DNA of 64,000 nt from CAVXDY01 sp963760715 (GCA_963760715.1 CAVXDY010000001.1:1-64000); one strand, 5' to 3'; counted from the stretch's first letter, positions 8,647 through 17,765 are shown. The notes: generated from the letters alone by a model not told the origin. Numbers and translations are program-made.

Positions 8647-9177
8647 GTGGCGAGAGTCACGTACATCGAGGGGACGACGACGGAGGACCCGGTCATCCGC
8701 GACGCGTTTGAGCGGATGCGCCGGAAGCGGGGGAAGGTCACGAACATCTACAAGGCCCTCGCCCACAAGCCCGGGATCCTCGCCACCATGGGCCCTTTCG
8801 TCGGAGCCGTGCAGCAGCCCGACGAACTCGACGCGAAGCTCAAGGAACGGATCATCCTGCGAGTGTCGATCTTGAACCGCTCCGCGTACTGCACCCACGC
8901 TCACGAGCAGATCAGCGCCAAGATGGGCTTCACGCCCCGGGAGATCGCCGAGATGCACGACCCCGACACGGCGGATATCCGCGACGACGAGCGGGCGGCC
9001 CTTGCCTACGCACAGGAGCTGACGCTGAGTCCCGGCGACATCGCCGAGGGCACCTTCTCAGCGCTCCGTGGGCACTTCAGCGAGTCCCAGATTGTCGAGA
9101 TCACGATGGTCGCGGCCCTCTACAACATGATCAACCGCTTCAACGAGGCCCTGAAGCTCGACCCGGAGGAGTACTGA
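8647..9177 (+). CDS. Carboxymuconolactone decarboxylase/AhpD-like family protein
   Basis: This 176-residue protein has the all-helical AhpD-like fold. The core SILNRSAYCTHAHEQISAKM carries the single active-site Cys and nearby His residues common in the peroxidase-related branch; the CxxC pair of true AhpD is absent. The helix QIVEITMVAALYNMINRFNE is typical of the family C-terminus. GTG 8647 is chosen because GGGAGGAG precedes it. Members act as alkylhydroperoxidases or on aromatic lactones; which applies here is unknown. It probably forms an operon with the upstream aminotransferase. Confidence 0.85.
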   Translation: MARVTYIEGTTTEDPVIRDAFERMRRKRGKVTNIYKALAHKPGILATMGPFVGAVQQPDELDAKLKERIILRVSILNRSAYCTHAHEQISAKMGFTPREIAEMHDPDTADIRDDERAALAYAQELTLSPGDIAEGTFSALRGHFSESQIVEITMVAALYNMINRFNEALKLDPEEY

Positions 9178-9330
9178 CCGGGGGCGGCGGCGGTCCGGAA
9201 CGAGAAGCGCCCCGCGACCCCACCGCGCCACCTCAGGGGGTGGTGAGCGCAAGGCGCGTCGGGACGCCGGACCCTCTCTGACGTGGGCCCGGCCCGTGCG
9301 CATCGCGTGCGCACGGGCCCGGGCCGAGCG

Positions 9331-10818
9331 TCAGGAGGTCGATCCCTCCGAGGCGGTCTCCGCCACGACCGTCTCGGCCGGCGCCTCGGCACTGCGCGAG
9401 GAGCGGACGAGGGCCATCACGGCGAGGGCACCGGCCACCGCGAGCCCGACCCCCGCATAGAGGGCGATCTGGAAGCCCTCGGTCAGCGCCTCCGCCTGGG
9501 GCGTGCCGCCGGCCGTGAGGTCCTCCGTGCGCGTGATGGCGAGGGTCAACATGATCGCGACCCCGAGGGCGCCGCCGATCTGCTGGCTGGTGTTCGACAG
9601 GCCCGACGCGAGGCCCGCGTCGCGCTCCGACACGCCCTCGAGGGCGCCGATCGAGAAGGCGACGAAGGCGAGGCCCAGGCCGACGCCGCTGATCACCAAT
9701 CCCGGCAGCAGGTCGCTGACGTACGAGCCGTCCACCGGGATCTGGGCGAGCAGCAACACGCCCAGCGCGAACACGAGCAGGCCCGCCACCATCGGCGTCC
9801 TCGGCCCGATCCGCGTGACCAGCATCGAGCCTCCGACCGACGCGCCGAACGCGGCCAGAGAGATGGCGAGGTAGGCGAGGCCGGTCTGGAGCGGCGAGTA
9901 CCGGACCACCTGCTGCATGTAGAGCGTCAGGATGAAGAACATCCCGAACATGGCGCCGCCGAGGGCGAAGCCGGCCACGTTCGAGCCGGTCACCGCGCGG
10001 ATGCGGAAGATCGAGAACGGCATGATCGGGGCCCGCGAGCGCAGCTCGATGACGACGAAGGTCGCCATCAGCACCGCCGAGCCGACCAGGCGGCCGATCG
10101 TGGTGACCGAGGTCCAGCCCTCCGAGGAGGCCTCGACCAGCGCGTACACCAGCAGGGCCAGCGACGCGGTGATCGAGACTCCGCCGGCGAGGTCGAAGCG
10201 CCGGTGGGCCGACTCCGCGCGGCTCTCGCGCAGCAGGAACGGGGCCGACGCGATCACCGCGAGGCCGACCGGCACGTTCAGCAGGAAGATCCACTCCCAG
10301 CCGATCGTGTCGGTGAAGACGCCGCCGAGGAGCACGCCGACGGTGCCGCCCGAGGCGCCCACGGCGCCCCAGATGCCGAGCGCCTTGTTGCGCTCCGAGC
10401 CCTCCGCGAAGGTCGTCATGAGGATCGACAGGGCCGCCGGGGTCATCAGCGCGGCCCCGATTCCCTGGAAGGCGCGCGCGCCGATCAGGGTCGCCTCGGT
10501 GCTCGCGAGCCCGGCCATCAGCGAGGCCGCTGAGAAGAGGGCGACGCCGGTGATGAACACGCGCCGGCGACCGATCAGGTCGGCGATGCGCCCTCCGAGC
10601 AGCAGCAGGCCGCCGAAGGTCAGGGCGTAGGCGCTGACGATCCACTGGAGATTCTGCTGGGAGAAGTCGAGGTCGACCTGGATGGTGGGGAGAGCGACGT
10701 TCACGATCGCGACGTCGAGGATGACCATGAAGAACGCCGCGCAGAGGGCGGCGAGGCCGAGCCATTTGCGGCGCGCGGTCGGGCCGGCGTCGTGGGCGGA
10801 CGTGACGGAGGTGCTCAT
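9331..10818 (-). CDS. DHA2-family MFS drug exporter (EmrB/QacA type)
   Basis: This is a 495-residue, roughly 14-helix proton-driven exporter. Motif A is in GGRIADLIGRRRVFITG, motif B-like in IGARAFQGIGAALMTPA, and the DHA2 motif C-like GASGGTVGVLLGGVFTDTIG precedes WEWIFLLNVPVG. The C-terminal half includes GLASGLSNTSQQIGGALGVA. ATG 10818 overlaps the TetR gene stop (ATGA), so exporter and regulator are cotranscribed and probably translationally coupled. The upstream operator suggests drug-inducible derepression. The substrate is unknown. Confidence 0.93.
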   Translation of the reverse strand: MSTSVTSAHDAGPTARRKWLGLAALCAAFFMVILDVAIVNVALPTIQVDLDFSQQNLQWIVSAYALTFGGLLLLGGRIADLIGRRRVFITGVALFSAASLMAGLASTEATLIGARAFQGIGAALMTPAALSILMTTFAEGSERNKALGIWGAVGASGGTVGVLLGGVFTDTIGWEWIFLLNVPVGLAVIASAPFLLRESRAESAHRRFDLAGGVSITASLALLVYALVEASSEGWTSVTTIGRLVGSAVLMATFVVIELRSRAPIMPFSIFRIRAVTGSNVAGFALGGAMFGMFFILTLYMQQVVRYSPLQTGLAYLAISLAAFGASVGGSMLVTRIGPRTPMVAGLLVFALGVLLLAQIPVDGSYVSDLLPGLVISGVGLGLAFVAFSIGALEGVSERDAGLASGLSNTSQQIGGALGVAIMLTLAITRTEDLTAGGTPQAEALTEGFQIALYAGVGLAVAGALAVMALVRSSRSAEAPAETVVAETASEGSTS

Positions 10819-11459
10819 GGGTGGCTCCCTTCTGCGGCCCTTGCGGGCGATCTGTGGGTATCGGGGTCGGCGCCGATCAGGCGCAGTGCCATGGGGGCGA
10901 TGTCGGCCACGGCGGCCGGGTCGTCGGCCGTCTTGACCATCACCGACATGCCCTCGACGTAGGCGACGAGGGCGCGCGCGGCGCGATCGGTGTCGGTCGG
11001 GGGGATCTCGCCGGCCGCAACCGCGTCGTCGAGGGCGATCCGGAGCAGGCCGGCCCACTCCTCGAAGAGGCGCTCCAGGCGCTCGCGCAGAACCTCGTCC
11101 ACGCAGGAGAGCTCGACGGCGAGGTTGCCGAAGGAGCATCCGGGCGTGACCCCCATCGCGCTCTTCAACTCGAACTGGGTCGCGAGGCCGCGCTCGATGA
11201 ACTGGCGGAGGCGCTCGAGGGGCGCCAGGTCGCTGGTCATGAGTGCCCGCAACCGGCCGGCACCGAGCTCCTGCCAGCGGTCGTCGATGACCGCCAACGC
11301 GAGGTCCTGCTTGGAGGGGAAGAAGTGGTAGAAGCTCCCCTTCTGCACGCCGGCCGTCTCGCAGATCTCGCTGACCCCGACGTCGGTGTAGCTGCGCCGG
11401 TGCCAGAGGTCACCGGCCGCTCCGATCAGGCGCTCGCGCGCGTGGCTCGTTCGTCCCAT
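10815..11459 (-). CDS. TetR/AcrR family repressor, LmrA/YxaF-like
   Basis: This 214-residue regulator has an N-terminal helix-turn-helix, with VSEICETAGVQKGSFYHFFP at residues 29-48. Its ligand domain contains GVTPGCSFGNLAVELS, a pattern seen in the LmrA/YxaF group that controls multidrug exporters. It lies directly upstream of the DHA2 exporter gene and overlaps it by four bases. A near-perfect palindrome sits 15 bases upstream of its start, so autoregulation of the two-gene operon is likely. The ligand is presumably an exporter substrate. Confidence 0.92.
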   Translation of the reverse strand: MGRTSHARERLIGAAGDLWHRRSYTDVGVSEICETAGVQKGSFYHFFPSKQDLALAVIDDRWQELGAGRLRALMTSDLAPLERLRQFIERGLATQFELKSAMGVTPGCSFGNLAVELSCVDEVLRERLERLFEEWAGLLRIALDDAVAAGEIPPTDTDRAARALVAYVEGMSVMVKTADDPAAVADIAPMALRLIGADPDTHRSPARAAEGSHP

Positions 11460-11473
11460 CTGCGCTTCCTTAC

Positions 11474-11491
11474 TAGACGACCGGTCAACTA
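11474..11491 (-). promoter_or_regulatory. Putative TetR-family operator
   Basis: TAGACGACCGGTCAACTA is an 18-base palindrome with 16 of 18 positions symmetric, centred on ACCGGT. It closely resembles the TAGACC(A/G)GTCA core described for LmrA/YxaF operators. It lies 15 bases upstream of the regulator start and overlaps a possible -10 box TATAGT (minus strand, about 11488-11493). Bound repressor would block this promoter. Confidence 0.7.
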
Positions 11492-11552
11492 TATACGCGC
11501 AAGGGACGGTGGCGTCAACCCCTCGCGCCTGGCCGACGGGATCGCCGCCCGA

Positions 11553-11590
11553 GGTGGGACTCTCCGGCCACCCCCACGGAGAGTCCCACC
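11553..11590 (-). terminator. Long hairpin downstream of the CHRD gene
   Basis: A 14-base perfect stem, GGTGGGACTCTCCG (11553-11566) against CGGAGAGTCCCACC (11577-11590), with a 10-base loop, lies just past the stop of the CHRD gene. There is no T-run, as is common for terminators in high-GC actinobacteria. Confidence 0.65.
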
Positions 11591-11595
11591 GGTCC

Positions 11596-12057
11596 CTACT
11601 TGGTGACCGCGATCTGCCCGCGGATCTCGCCGTTCGGGTTCTTGGTGGTGTGGACGTTCACGTAGGCGCCGCCCGACCTGATCGCCTTGAGCTGCGCCGC
11701 CGTCAGGGTCGCCGTGCCGGACTTGGGCGACTTGCACACGTTGTTGCACAGCACGACGGCCACCGGGCCCGTCTTGCCGGGCTTGCCCAGGTGGATGTGA
11801 GCCCCAGCGGTCGGGCCCGTGAGGCCCTTGAACGTGAGCTTCCAGCGCAGCACGCGCTTCGCGCTGATGGTGCCGGTGAAGGTGCCGGTGCCCGTGGGCG
11901 AGCCGACCGGCTTGGGGACCTCCTTCTTCGCGGTCAGCGTCGCCGCGATCCTGGTGTCCCCCTGGGCCGCGACGCCGACGGTCGCCGCTCCGCTCACGGC
12001 GCCGAGCACCACGACGCTCATCGCTCCGGAGATCCAACGCCTCATGCTGGTGGTCAT
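11596..12057 (-). CDS. Secreted CHRD-domain protein
   Basis: This 153-residue protein starts with a signal peptide (MRRWISGAMSVVVLGAVSGA, cleavage probably after VGVAAQ). The rest is a single CHRD domain: ATLTAKKEVPKPVGSPTGTG, the GAHIHLGKPGKTGPVAVVL strand with its typical HIH, and the end motif YVNVHTTKNPNGEIRGQI. CHRD domains occur in chordin and many bacterial exported proteins; the bacterial function is not known. The start is ATG 12057 or the downstream ATG at 12045. It is a single gene followed by its own hairpin. Confidence 0.9.
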   Translation of the reverse strand: MTTSMRRWISGAMSVVVLGAVSGAATVGVAAQGDTRIAATLTAKKEVPKPVGSPTGTGTFTGTISAKRVLRWKLTFKGLTGPTAGAHIHLGKPGKTGPVAVVLCNNVCKSPKSGTATLTAAQLKAIRSGGAYVNVHTTKNPNGEIRGQIAVTK

Positions 12058-12242
12058 CCGCTGCCCCGTTTCGCTGGAGATCGCAAAGCCGCCCGAGATG
12101 GGTGGATGACTAGAAATGACGCACGACGGGCGGGGATCCTTCCACCGTCACCCCATATCGCACCGGCGCGCGGGGGCCCGGGCGCGCCAGACGAAGCCGG
12201 CGGCACCTGGATGGCGGTGTTGTCCGTGGCCTCGATCATGCG
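12058..12242. other. Short intergenic region
   Basis: These 185 bases lie between the LAL regulator stop and the CHRD gene start, both on the minus strand. They should hold the CHRD promoter. No clear box, hairpin or small gene is seen. Confidence 0.4.
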
Positions 12243-15065
12243 TCAGAGGGTCGCGGCCGCGCTGCGCGTCCCGTCGGCACCGAGGCCTTCGTGCGCGACC
12301 AGCGCGGCGAGCTCGGTCCGCGAGCGCACCCCGACCTTGCGGTAGATCCGTCCCAGGTGGGCCTCGATCGTCTTGGCGGACAGGAAGAGGCGGGCGCCGG
12401 CCTCGCGATTGGTCGCGCCGGAGGCGACCATCAGCGCCACCTGAAGCTCCTGGGGGGTGAGGGCATCCGATCTCGGGCCCGAGCGTGGGGCGGCCGTCTC
12501 GCCCGTGACGCCCAGCTCGCCCCGCGCGGTGCCGGCCCAGTCGACCGCGCCGAGGCCCTCGAACGCGTCGAGCGCGGCGCGAAGGTGCACACGGGCATCC
12601 GCGCGCCGCCGCGCCCGGCGCAGCCGCTCGCCCAGGCAGAGGAGGGTGCGCGCCTCCTCGAACGGCGCGTCGACGGCGCGGTGCAGCCGGAGGGCCTCCT
12701 CGAACGGCCCCTCGAACGCGTCGTCGTCCGCCAGCAGCCCGCGGCAACGCGCCGCGATGGCGCGCGCGCCGATCCGGTCGGCGCGCCGCGCGAGGTCCTC
12801 GAAGGAGGACAGCGCATCCTCGGCCTCGGCTCGGCGTCCCGTGCGCACCAGGCACTCCACCAGGTCGCCGCCGGTGAGCACGACGCTCGGCTCCCGGACG
12901 CCGCCGCGGGCGAACGCCGTCGCCACCACCTGGAAGTGCGGGGTGGCCTCATCCGGCCGCCCTCGCCCGAGCGCGAGCAGGCCGAGGGCCGGGCTCCCCC
13001 ACGCCGAGATCGGGGAGCCCTCGCCCCCCAGGCGCCGTCCGATCTCGGCGGCCTCGGCCGCCGAGAGGCGGCAACCGACCTCACGTCCGAGGCACGCCTC
13101 GATGCGCGCCTGGCAGGCCAGGGCGAGCCCGCGCGCGTGGACCTGCTCGAACGCCGCCGCGAGGGAGGCCGACTCGGTGGCGTCGGCGAGCGCCACGGAC
13201 CACTGGCTGCGGCGATAGCCGAGCTCGGCCCGCATCGCGAGGGCCATCGGGAGCGTACCCGGTGCCTGGCCGCGCCCCTGCTCCACGGCGTGATCGAGCA
13301 GCCGCGCGGCGTGCTCGTACCGCTCGGTCCAGATGTGGAGCCACGCGACCTGCTGAAGGAGCGCGGCGGTCTGGGCTCCGGGTGGGTCGACCCGCAGCAG
13401 GCGCTCCCCGACCTCATGCAGGCCGTCGACCGCCTCCGGCGCGCGGCCGCCGGCCACTCGGGCGAACAGCACGGCCACCTCGACCGCGTCGTCCGGACGG
13501 CCGTGCGCGCGCGCCTGGGCGAGGGCCCGGTCGGCCATGTCCACGCCCTGGCTCATGGACGCGGAGCGGATGAGCGCGGTGGCGGCCTCGGCCAACATCC
13601 GCGCCGCGCGGGCCGGGTCGAGCGCGGCGGTGCGCTCGGCCTCCGCCAGAATCGAGCGGGCCGTCGCCACCGGCGCGCTCCAGGCGTCGATCTGGAACAG
13701 GAGGGCCAGGGCGTCGGCGCGCACGAGCGGGTCCGACGTCCGCTCCCGCGCCTGCGCGATGGCCTCGCGGGCGCGATCGGTCATCCCGGCGAGGCGGGCG
13801 GCGCCGGCGCCCCGCAGGAGGCGCCGGGCCGACTCGTCGGCGCTCTCGCTGAGGGAGGCGGCCCGGTCGAACGCGCGGAGGGCCGAGCTCGGCGCTCCGC
13901 GCGCCAGGGCATCCTCTCCCCAGCTCTCGAGGGCGGCGGCCGCGTCCGCGTCGGCGCCGACGGCGGCGGCCGACAGGTGCCACGCCCGCTCGGCGGATCC
14001 GACGGGCGAGACCTCGGCGAGCGCGCGGTGGGCCCGCCGCTGCTCCGCGCCGGCGGCCGTGGCGTAGACCGCCGAGCGCGTCAGCGGGTGCTCGAACGCG
14101 ATCGTCCCGCCGCGCAGGCGCAGGAGGCCCGCCGCCTCGGCCCCGTCGAGCGCCTCCAGGGAGAGGCCCAGCGTGGCGAGGGCCGAGCCGACGAGCGCGC
14201 ACGGCGCCTCGGTTCCCGCCGCCGCCGCGGTGAGCACCGCCGCCTGCTCCGCCGGGCCCAGCGCGGCGAGACGGCGCTCCACCCCCGCGCGGATCCGGTC
14301 GGCCACCGGCAGGGGGAGGATCACGCCCGCCAGAGCGTCACCGGCGCCGCCGAGGCTGCGGGTCGCCTCGATGATCGCGAGCGGATTCCCGCCCGTGCCG
14401 ATGAAGAGGGCCTCCACGTCCTCGTCGTTCAACCCGCGGCCGGCGACGCGCCGGGCGAGGTGCCCGGACTCGCGCCGCCCGAGCGGCGTCACCTCGATGC
14501 GGTCGATGCCCTCCAGGTCCCCGGGGGCCAGGTCCTCCGGCCGCGCGGCGAGCAGCATCGCGATCCCCTCGCGCCATAATCGCCGTGCGGCGAACAGGAT
14601 CGCCTGAGCCGACGGCGGGTCGAGCCAGTGGAGGTCGTCGACGGCCACGAGAAGGGGGGCGTCGGCGGCGGCCAGGCTGAGGATGCCGAGGGTCGCGGCC
14701 GACACGCTGAACCGATCGGTGGCCCCCGCGGGCGCCAGCGCGAGGGCGCCCTCCAGCGCCTGCGCCTGCGGCCCGGGCAGCCGGGGGATGAGGTCGGTCA
14801 GGGGCCGCACCAGCTCGAGCAGTCCGCCGAAGGCGAGCTCCGCCTCGCTCTCGATCCCCCGCGCCCGAAGGACCCGCACGCCGCCCTCGTCGCGCGCGGC
14901 GAGGGCCTCGGCCTCCCGCAGGAGGGTCGTCTTGCCCGTGCCCGCCGACCCGATCAGGGCGAGCGCGCCGCTCTCGCCGGCGCACGCCTGGGCGAGGAGC
15001 CCGCCGATGGCCGCGACCTCGGCCTCCCTGCCGAGGGGCGCCGCCCCGGCGCGCCCGCTCGTCAC
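12243..15065 (-). CDS. LuxR-family transcriptional regulator with AAA ATPase domain (LAL type)
   Basis: This is a 940-residue large ATP-binding regulator. An N-terminal ATPase (LGREAEVAAIGGLL, Walker A IGSAGTGKTTLLREA, Walker B LLVAVDDLHWLDPPS) is followed by about 600 residues of helical, TPR-like sequence and a C-terminal LuxR helix-turn-helix (LTPQELQVALMVASGATNRE, LSAKTIEAHLGRIYRKVGV). GTG 15065 is chosen over the longer frame because its GTGA overlaps the stop of the upstream SDR gene and the conserved domain begins soon after. The coupling suggests it controls or senses the product of the acyl-CoA ligase/SDR genes. The inducer is unknown. Confidence 0.92.
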   Translation of the reverse strand: MTSGRAGAAPLGREAEVAAIGGLLAQACAGESGALALIGSAGTGKTTLLREAEALAARDEGGVRVLRARGIESEAELAFGGLLELVRPLTDLIPRLPGPQAQALEGALALAPAGATDRFSVSAATLGILSLAAADAPLLVAVDDLHWLDPPSAQAILFAARRLWREGIAMLLAARPEDLAPGDLEGIDRIEVTPLGRRESGHLARRVAGRGLNDEDVEALFIGTGGNPLAIIEATRSLGGAGDALAGVILPLPVADRIRAGVERRLAALGPAEQAAVLTAAAAGTEAPCALVGSALATLGLSLEALDGAEAAGLLRLRGGTIAFEHPLTRSAVYATAAGAEQRRAHRALAEVSPVGSAERAWHLSAAAVGADADAAAALESWGEDALARGAPSSALRAFDRAASLSESADESARRLLRGAGAARLAGMTDRAREAIAQARERTSDPLVRADALALLFQIDAWSAPVATARSILAEAERTAALDPARAARMLAEAATALIRSASMSQGVDMADRALAQARAHGRPDDAVEVAVLFARVAGGRAPEAVDGLHEVGERLLRVDPPGAQTAALLQQVAWLHIWTERYEHAARLLDHAVEQGRGQAPGTLPMALAMRAELGYRRSQWSVALADATESASLAAAFEQVHARGLALACQARIEACLGREVGCRLSAAEAAEIGRRLGGEGSPISAWGSPALGLLALGRGRPDEATPHFQVVATAFARGGVREPSVVLTGGDLVECLVRTGRRAEAEDALSSFEDLARRADRIGARAIAARCRGLLADDDAFEGPFEEALRLHRAVDAPFEEARTLLCLGERLRRARRRADARVHLRAALDAFEGLGAVDWAGTARGELGVTGETAAPRSGPRSDALTPQELQVALMVASGATNREAGARLFLSAKTIEAHLGRIYRKVGVRSRTELAALVAHEGLGADGTRSAAATL

Positions 15066-15910
15066 GGCCGCCCGGCGCGCACGGGGGGCGCGAGGCCGAA
15101 CAGCCGGCGCGCCTGGGCGTGGCGCGCGCCGTCGCCCGCGGCGTCCGGGGCCATCACGGCGAGGCGCGGATCGGCCAGCACGGTTCGGAAGGGCGCGTCG
15201 TCGTCCTCGACGGCGGCAACGATCGCGTCGGCGACCTCGTGCGCCTCGAGGCCACACTCATCGCGGATCCCGCGGAACGTCCCGAGGACCCCGACCCTGG
15301 CCGCGGCGTAGGGCGACTCGGGCTCGCCGGCCATCCCGCTCACGATCGTGGAGCGAGCGAGCTCGGTCCGCACCACGCCCGCCTCGATCAGCACCGCCCG
15401 TACGCCGGCCGGGCCGAGCTCGAGCGCCAGCGCCTCGTGGACCGCCGCGAGCGCCAGCTTCGACCCGCTGTACATGCCGAAGAGCGGCACCGGGATCCGG
15501 CCGGAGAGGGTGGAGACGCCGACGACGACCCCGGAGCCGGCCCGGCGCATCGCCGGGAGCGCCGCCTGGATGACCGCGACGGCGCCGAAGAGGTTGGTCT
15601 CGAACTCGCGCCGGGCGATGTCGAGATCCACGTCCTCCACCGCCCCGAAGAGGGCCCAGCCCGCGTTGTTCACCACGCAGGCGAGCGGGCCATCGGCGAC
15701 CTGATGCGCCGTGTCGACCGCATCGCGGACGCTGGAGGGATCCGTCACGTCGAGACGCACGACGTGGCGCCCGGGGGCGTCCGTGGCGTCCGCCGGGTCG
15801 CGCATCCCGGCCACCACCCGCCAGCCTGCGGCCACGAAAGCGTCGGCCGTCGCCTGGCCGATGCCGCGCGAGGCGCCCGTGACGAGCACGGTCCGAGGTG
15901 GAGTCTCCAT
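15062..15910 (-). CDS. Short-chain dehydrogenase/reductase
   Basis: This 282-residue classical SDR has TGASRGIGQATADAF as its nucleotide-binding motif, NNAGWALFG (NNAG), the catalytic Ser in VSTLSGRIP, and the YSGSKLALAAVHEAL active site (YxxxK). The substrate cannot be read from sequence. Its stop overlaps the GTG of the LAL regulator gene. Upstream on the same strand is an acyl-CoA ligase, separated by a strong hairpin, so SDR and regulator may form their own transcript. Confidence 0.92.
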   Translation of the reverse strand: METPPRTVLVTGASRGIGQATADAFVAAGWRVVAGMRDPADATDAPGRHVVRLDVTDPSSVRDAVDTAHQVADGPLACVVNNAGWALFGAVEDVDLDIARREFETNLFGAVAVIQAALPAMRRAGSGVVVGVSTLSGRIPVPLFGMYSGSKLALAAVHEALALELGPAGVRAVLIEAGVVRTELARSTIVSGMAGEPESPYAAARVGVLGTFRGIRDECGLEAHEVADAIVAAVEDDDAPFRTVLADPRLAVMAPDAAGDGARHAQARRLFGLAPPVRAGRP

Positions 15911-15960
15911 CAGTGCCCCGGCGTCGCGGGTGCGAGATCACCGGAATCTACTTCACCCTC

Positions 15961-15992
15961 CCGGCTCTCCGGGTCGCAGCCCGGAGAGCCGG
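15961..15992 (-). terminator. Hairpin downstream of the acyl-CoA ligase gene
   Basis: CCGGCTCTCCGGG (15961-15973) pairs perfectly with CCCGGAGAGCCGG (15980-15992) across a six-base loop. It lies 8 bases after the ligase stop and before the SDR gene, so it probably terminates or attenuates transcription there. Confidence 0.65.
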
Positions 15993-16000
15993 ATCCATGG

Positions 16001-17620
16001 TCACCTGATGCGCGTCTCGTGCCCGGCCCACTCGTGCTCGCGGAGCAGGTACTTCTGCACCTTGCCGGTCGAGGTCTTGGGCAGCTCCCCGACGCGCACC
16101 GCCGCCGGGCACTTGTAGTGCGCCATGCGCTCCCGGCAGAACTCGATGATCGCCGCCGCATCGACGTCCATGCCGGGCCGCGGTGCCACGTACGCCACCG
16201 GGCGCTCGCCCCAGTACTCGTCCGGCCTCGAGACCACGGCGCACTCGAGCACCGTCGGATGGCGCATGACCATCTGCTCCACCTCGATGGTGGAGATGTT
16301 CTCCCCGCCGGAGATGATGATGTCCTTCATCCGGTCGCGGAGCTCGATGGCGCCGTTCGGGTGCCAGACGGCCACGTCGCCGGAGTGGAACCAGCCCCCG
16401 CGGAAGGCGTGGGCGGTGGCCTCCGGGTCGCGGAAGTACCCGGCCATCACGATGTTGCCCCGCATCACCACCTCGCCCGGCGTCTCGCCGTCCCGCGGCA
16501 CGTCGTTCATCTCCTCGTCCACCACCCGGACGAGGTCGGCGGTGACGTGCGCCTGGCCCTGGCGCGCCAGGAGACGTGCCCGTTCCTCGTCCGGGAGGTC
16601 CCCGAGCCGGGCGTCGAGGCAGCGCGTGATGGGGGCGTACGTCTCGGTCAGGCCGTAGATGTGGAGCGGGGTGATGTTCAGCTCGCGCATGCGGCCGAGC
16701 AGCGTCGGGGAGGGCGGCGAGCCGCCCGTGCAGACCGTCAGCCCGGAGGGCAGCCGGTGCGCGCCAGGGTCGTTGACCAGAGCGATCTGAACCGTGGGCG
16801 CGCTGTTGAAGTGGGTCACCCCTTCGTCGTCGATCAGCCGCCACATCTGGGCGGGATCCACCCGACGCAGGCAGATGATCGTCGCTCCGACGGCCACCGC
16901 CCCCCACGCGAAGCACCAGCCGTTGCAGTGAAAGAGGGGGGCGACGAGCAGCAGCCGGGACCTGGGCGTCAGGCCGCCCTCGATCACGTTGGCGAGGGCG
17001 TTCAGGTATGCCCCCCGGTGCGTGTAGATCACGCCCTTCGGGTCGCCGGTCGTGCCCGACGTGTAGTTGATCGCGATGGCGTCCTCCTCGTCGCGCGGCC
17101 CGTCCAGGGGCTGCTCCGGAGAGCCGGACGCCACGAGGCGCTCGTAGGGGTCGTCGGGCCTCCCGGTGTCGGTGATGAGGATCACCTCGGCCGAGGAGGA
17201 GGCGAAGGACGAGAGCAGCCCCTCGAACTCGGCGTCGACCAGGATCACCCTCGGCTCGGCGTGCTCCAGCAGGCGGGCCACCTCGCCCGGGCTCTGGCGG
17301 ATGTTGATGCACACCAGCAGGGCGCCCGCCGCGGGGACTGCGAAGTGGGCCTCGACCATCGCCGGCGTGTTCGGGGCGAGCACGGCCACCCGGTCGCCGT
17401 GGTCGACGCCGAGCCCGCGCAGCGCGGACGTCAGGCGGGTGACGCGCTCGTTGAGCTCGCGGTAGCTCCAGCGACGGGCGCCGTGCACCAGCGCCGTCGC
17501 GTCCGCGTGCACCTCGGCCGTCCGGCGGAGGAAGCTCACGGGCGAGAGCTCGGTGCGCCACACGCGCTCGCCGGCCCGGTCGCCGTTCTGCGTCTGCGGT
17601 GCGATCTGCGTGGACGTCAT
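16001..17620 (-). CDS. Acyl-CoA synthetase, AMP-binding family
   Basis: This 539-residue ANL-superfamily adenylating enzyme activates a carboxylic acid, probably a fatty or branched acid, to its CoA ester. Motifs are the P-loop NYTSGTTGDPKGVIYTH (about residue 180), the YGLTETYAPIT motif, GYFRDPEAT, the hinge DRMKDIIISGGENISTIEVE, and the catalytic C-terminal Lys in LPKTSTGKVQKYLLRE. Length and order match medium/long-chain acyl-CoA ligases. The short C-terminus HEWAGHETRIR ends before the hairpin. The chain-length preference is unknown. Confidence 0.92.
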   Translation of the reverse strand: MTSTQIAPQTQNGDRAGERVWRTELSPVSFLRRTAEVHADATALVHGARRWSYRELNERVTRLTSALRGLGVDHGDRVAVLAPNTPAMVEAHFAVPAAGALLVCINIRQSPGEVARLLEHAEPRVILVDAEFEGLLSSFASSSAEVILITDTGRPDDPYERLVASGSPEQPLDGPRDEEDAIAINYTSGTTGDPKGVIYTHRGAYLNALANVIEGGLTPRSRLLLVAPLFHCNGWCFAWGAVAVGATIICLRRVDPAQMWRLIDDEGVTHFNSAPTVQIALVNDPGAHRLPSGLTVCTGGSPPSPTLLGRMRELNITPLHIYGLTETYAPITRCLDARLGDLPDEERARLLARQGQAHVTADLVRVVDEEMNDVPRDGETPGEVVMRGNIVMAGYFRDPEATAHAFRGGWFHSGDVAVWHPNGAIELRDRMKDIIISGGENISTIEVEQMVMRHPTVLECAVVSRPDEYWGERPVAYVAPRPGMDVDAAAIIEFCRERMAHYKCPAAVRVGELPKTSTGKVQKYLLREHEWAGHETRIR

Positions 17621-17687
17621 GGCTTCTCCCCTGCGCTCGGCGGAACTGTCGCGACGACGCTAGGAGTCCACCCCCCTGGCTCGAATC

Positions 17688-17737
17688 GGGGATACCCCTA
17701 CGGGTGAGCGCCCGGGGCCCCCGGGGGTATGTCCCCC
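17688..17737. promoter_or_regulatory. GC-rich inverted motifs upstream of the acyl-CoA ligase
   Basis: GGGGATACCCC (17688-17698) and the inverted relative GGGGGTATGTCCCCC (17723-17737) flank a CCCGGGGCCCCCGGG core about 70-115 bases upstream of the ligase start. The spacing and symmetry suggest a regulator site or a hairpin between this gene and the small membrane protein gene upstream. No specific regulator can be named. Confidence 0.4.
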
Positions 17738-17765
17738 GTGCGGTGACCCAGCGCAATCGGCGCAC

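Noticed and set aside
12291..14579. Long open plus-strand frame antisense to the LAL regulator
   Set aside because: It mirrors third-position GC of the real gene, lacks any protein-like motif and is full of low-complexity Arg, Ala and Gly.
15961..15992. Regulatory operator rather than terminator
   Set aside because: The 13-base perfect stem with short loop right after a stop codon fits a hairpin terminator better.
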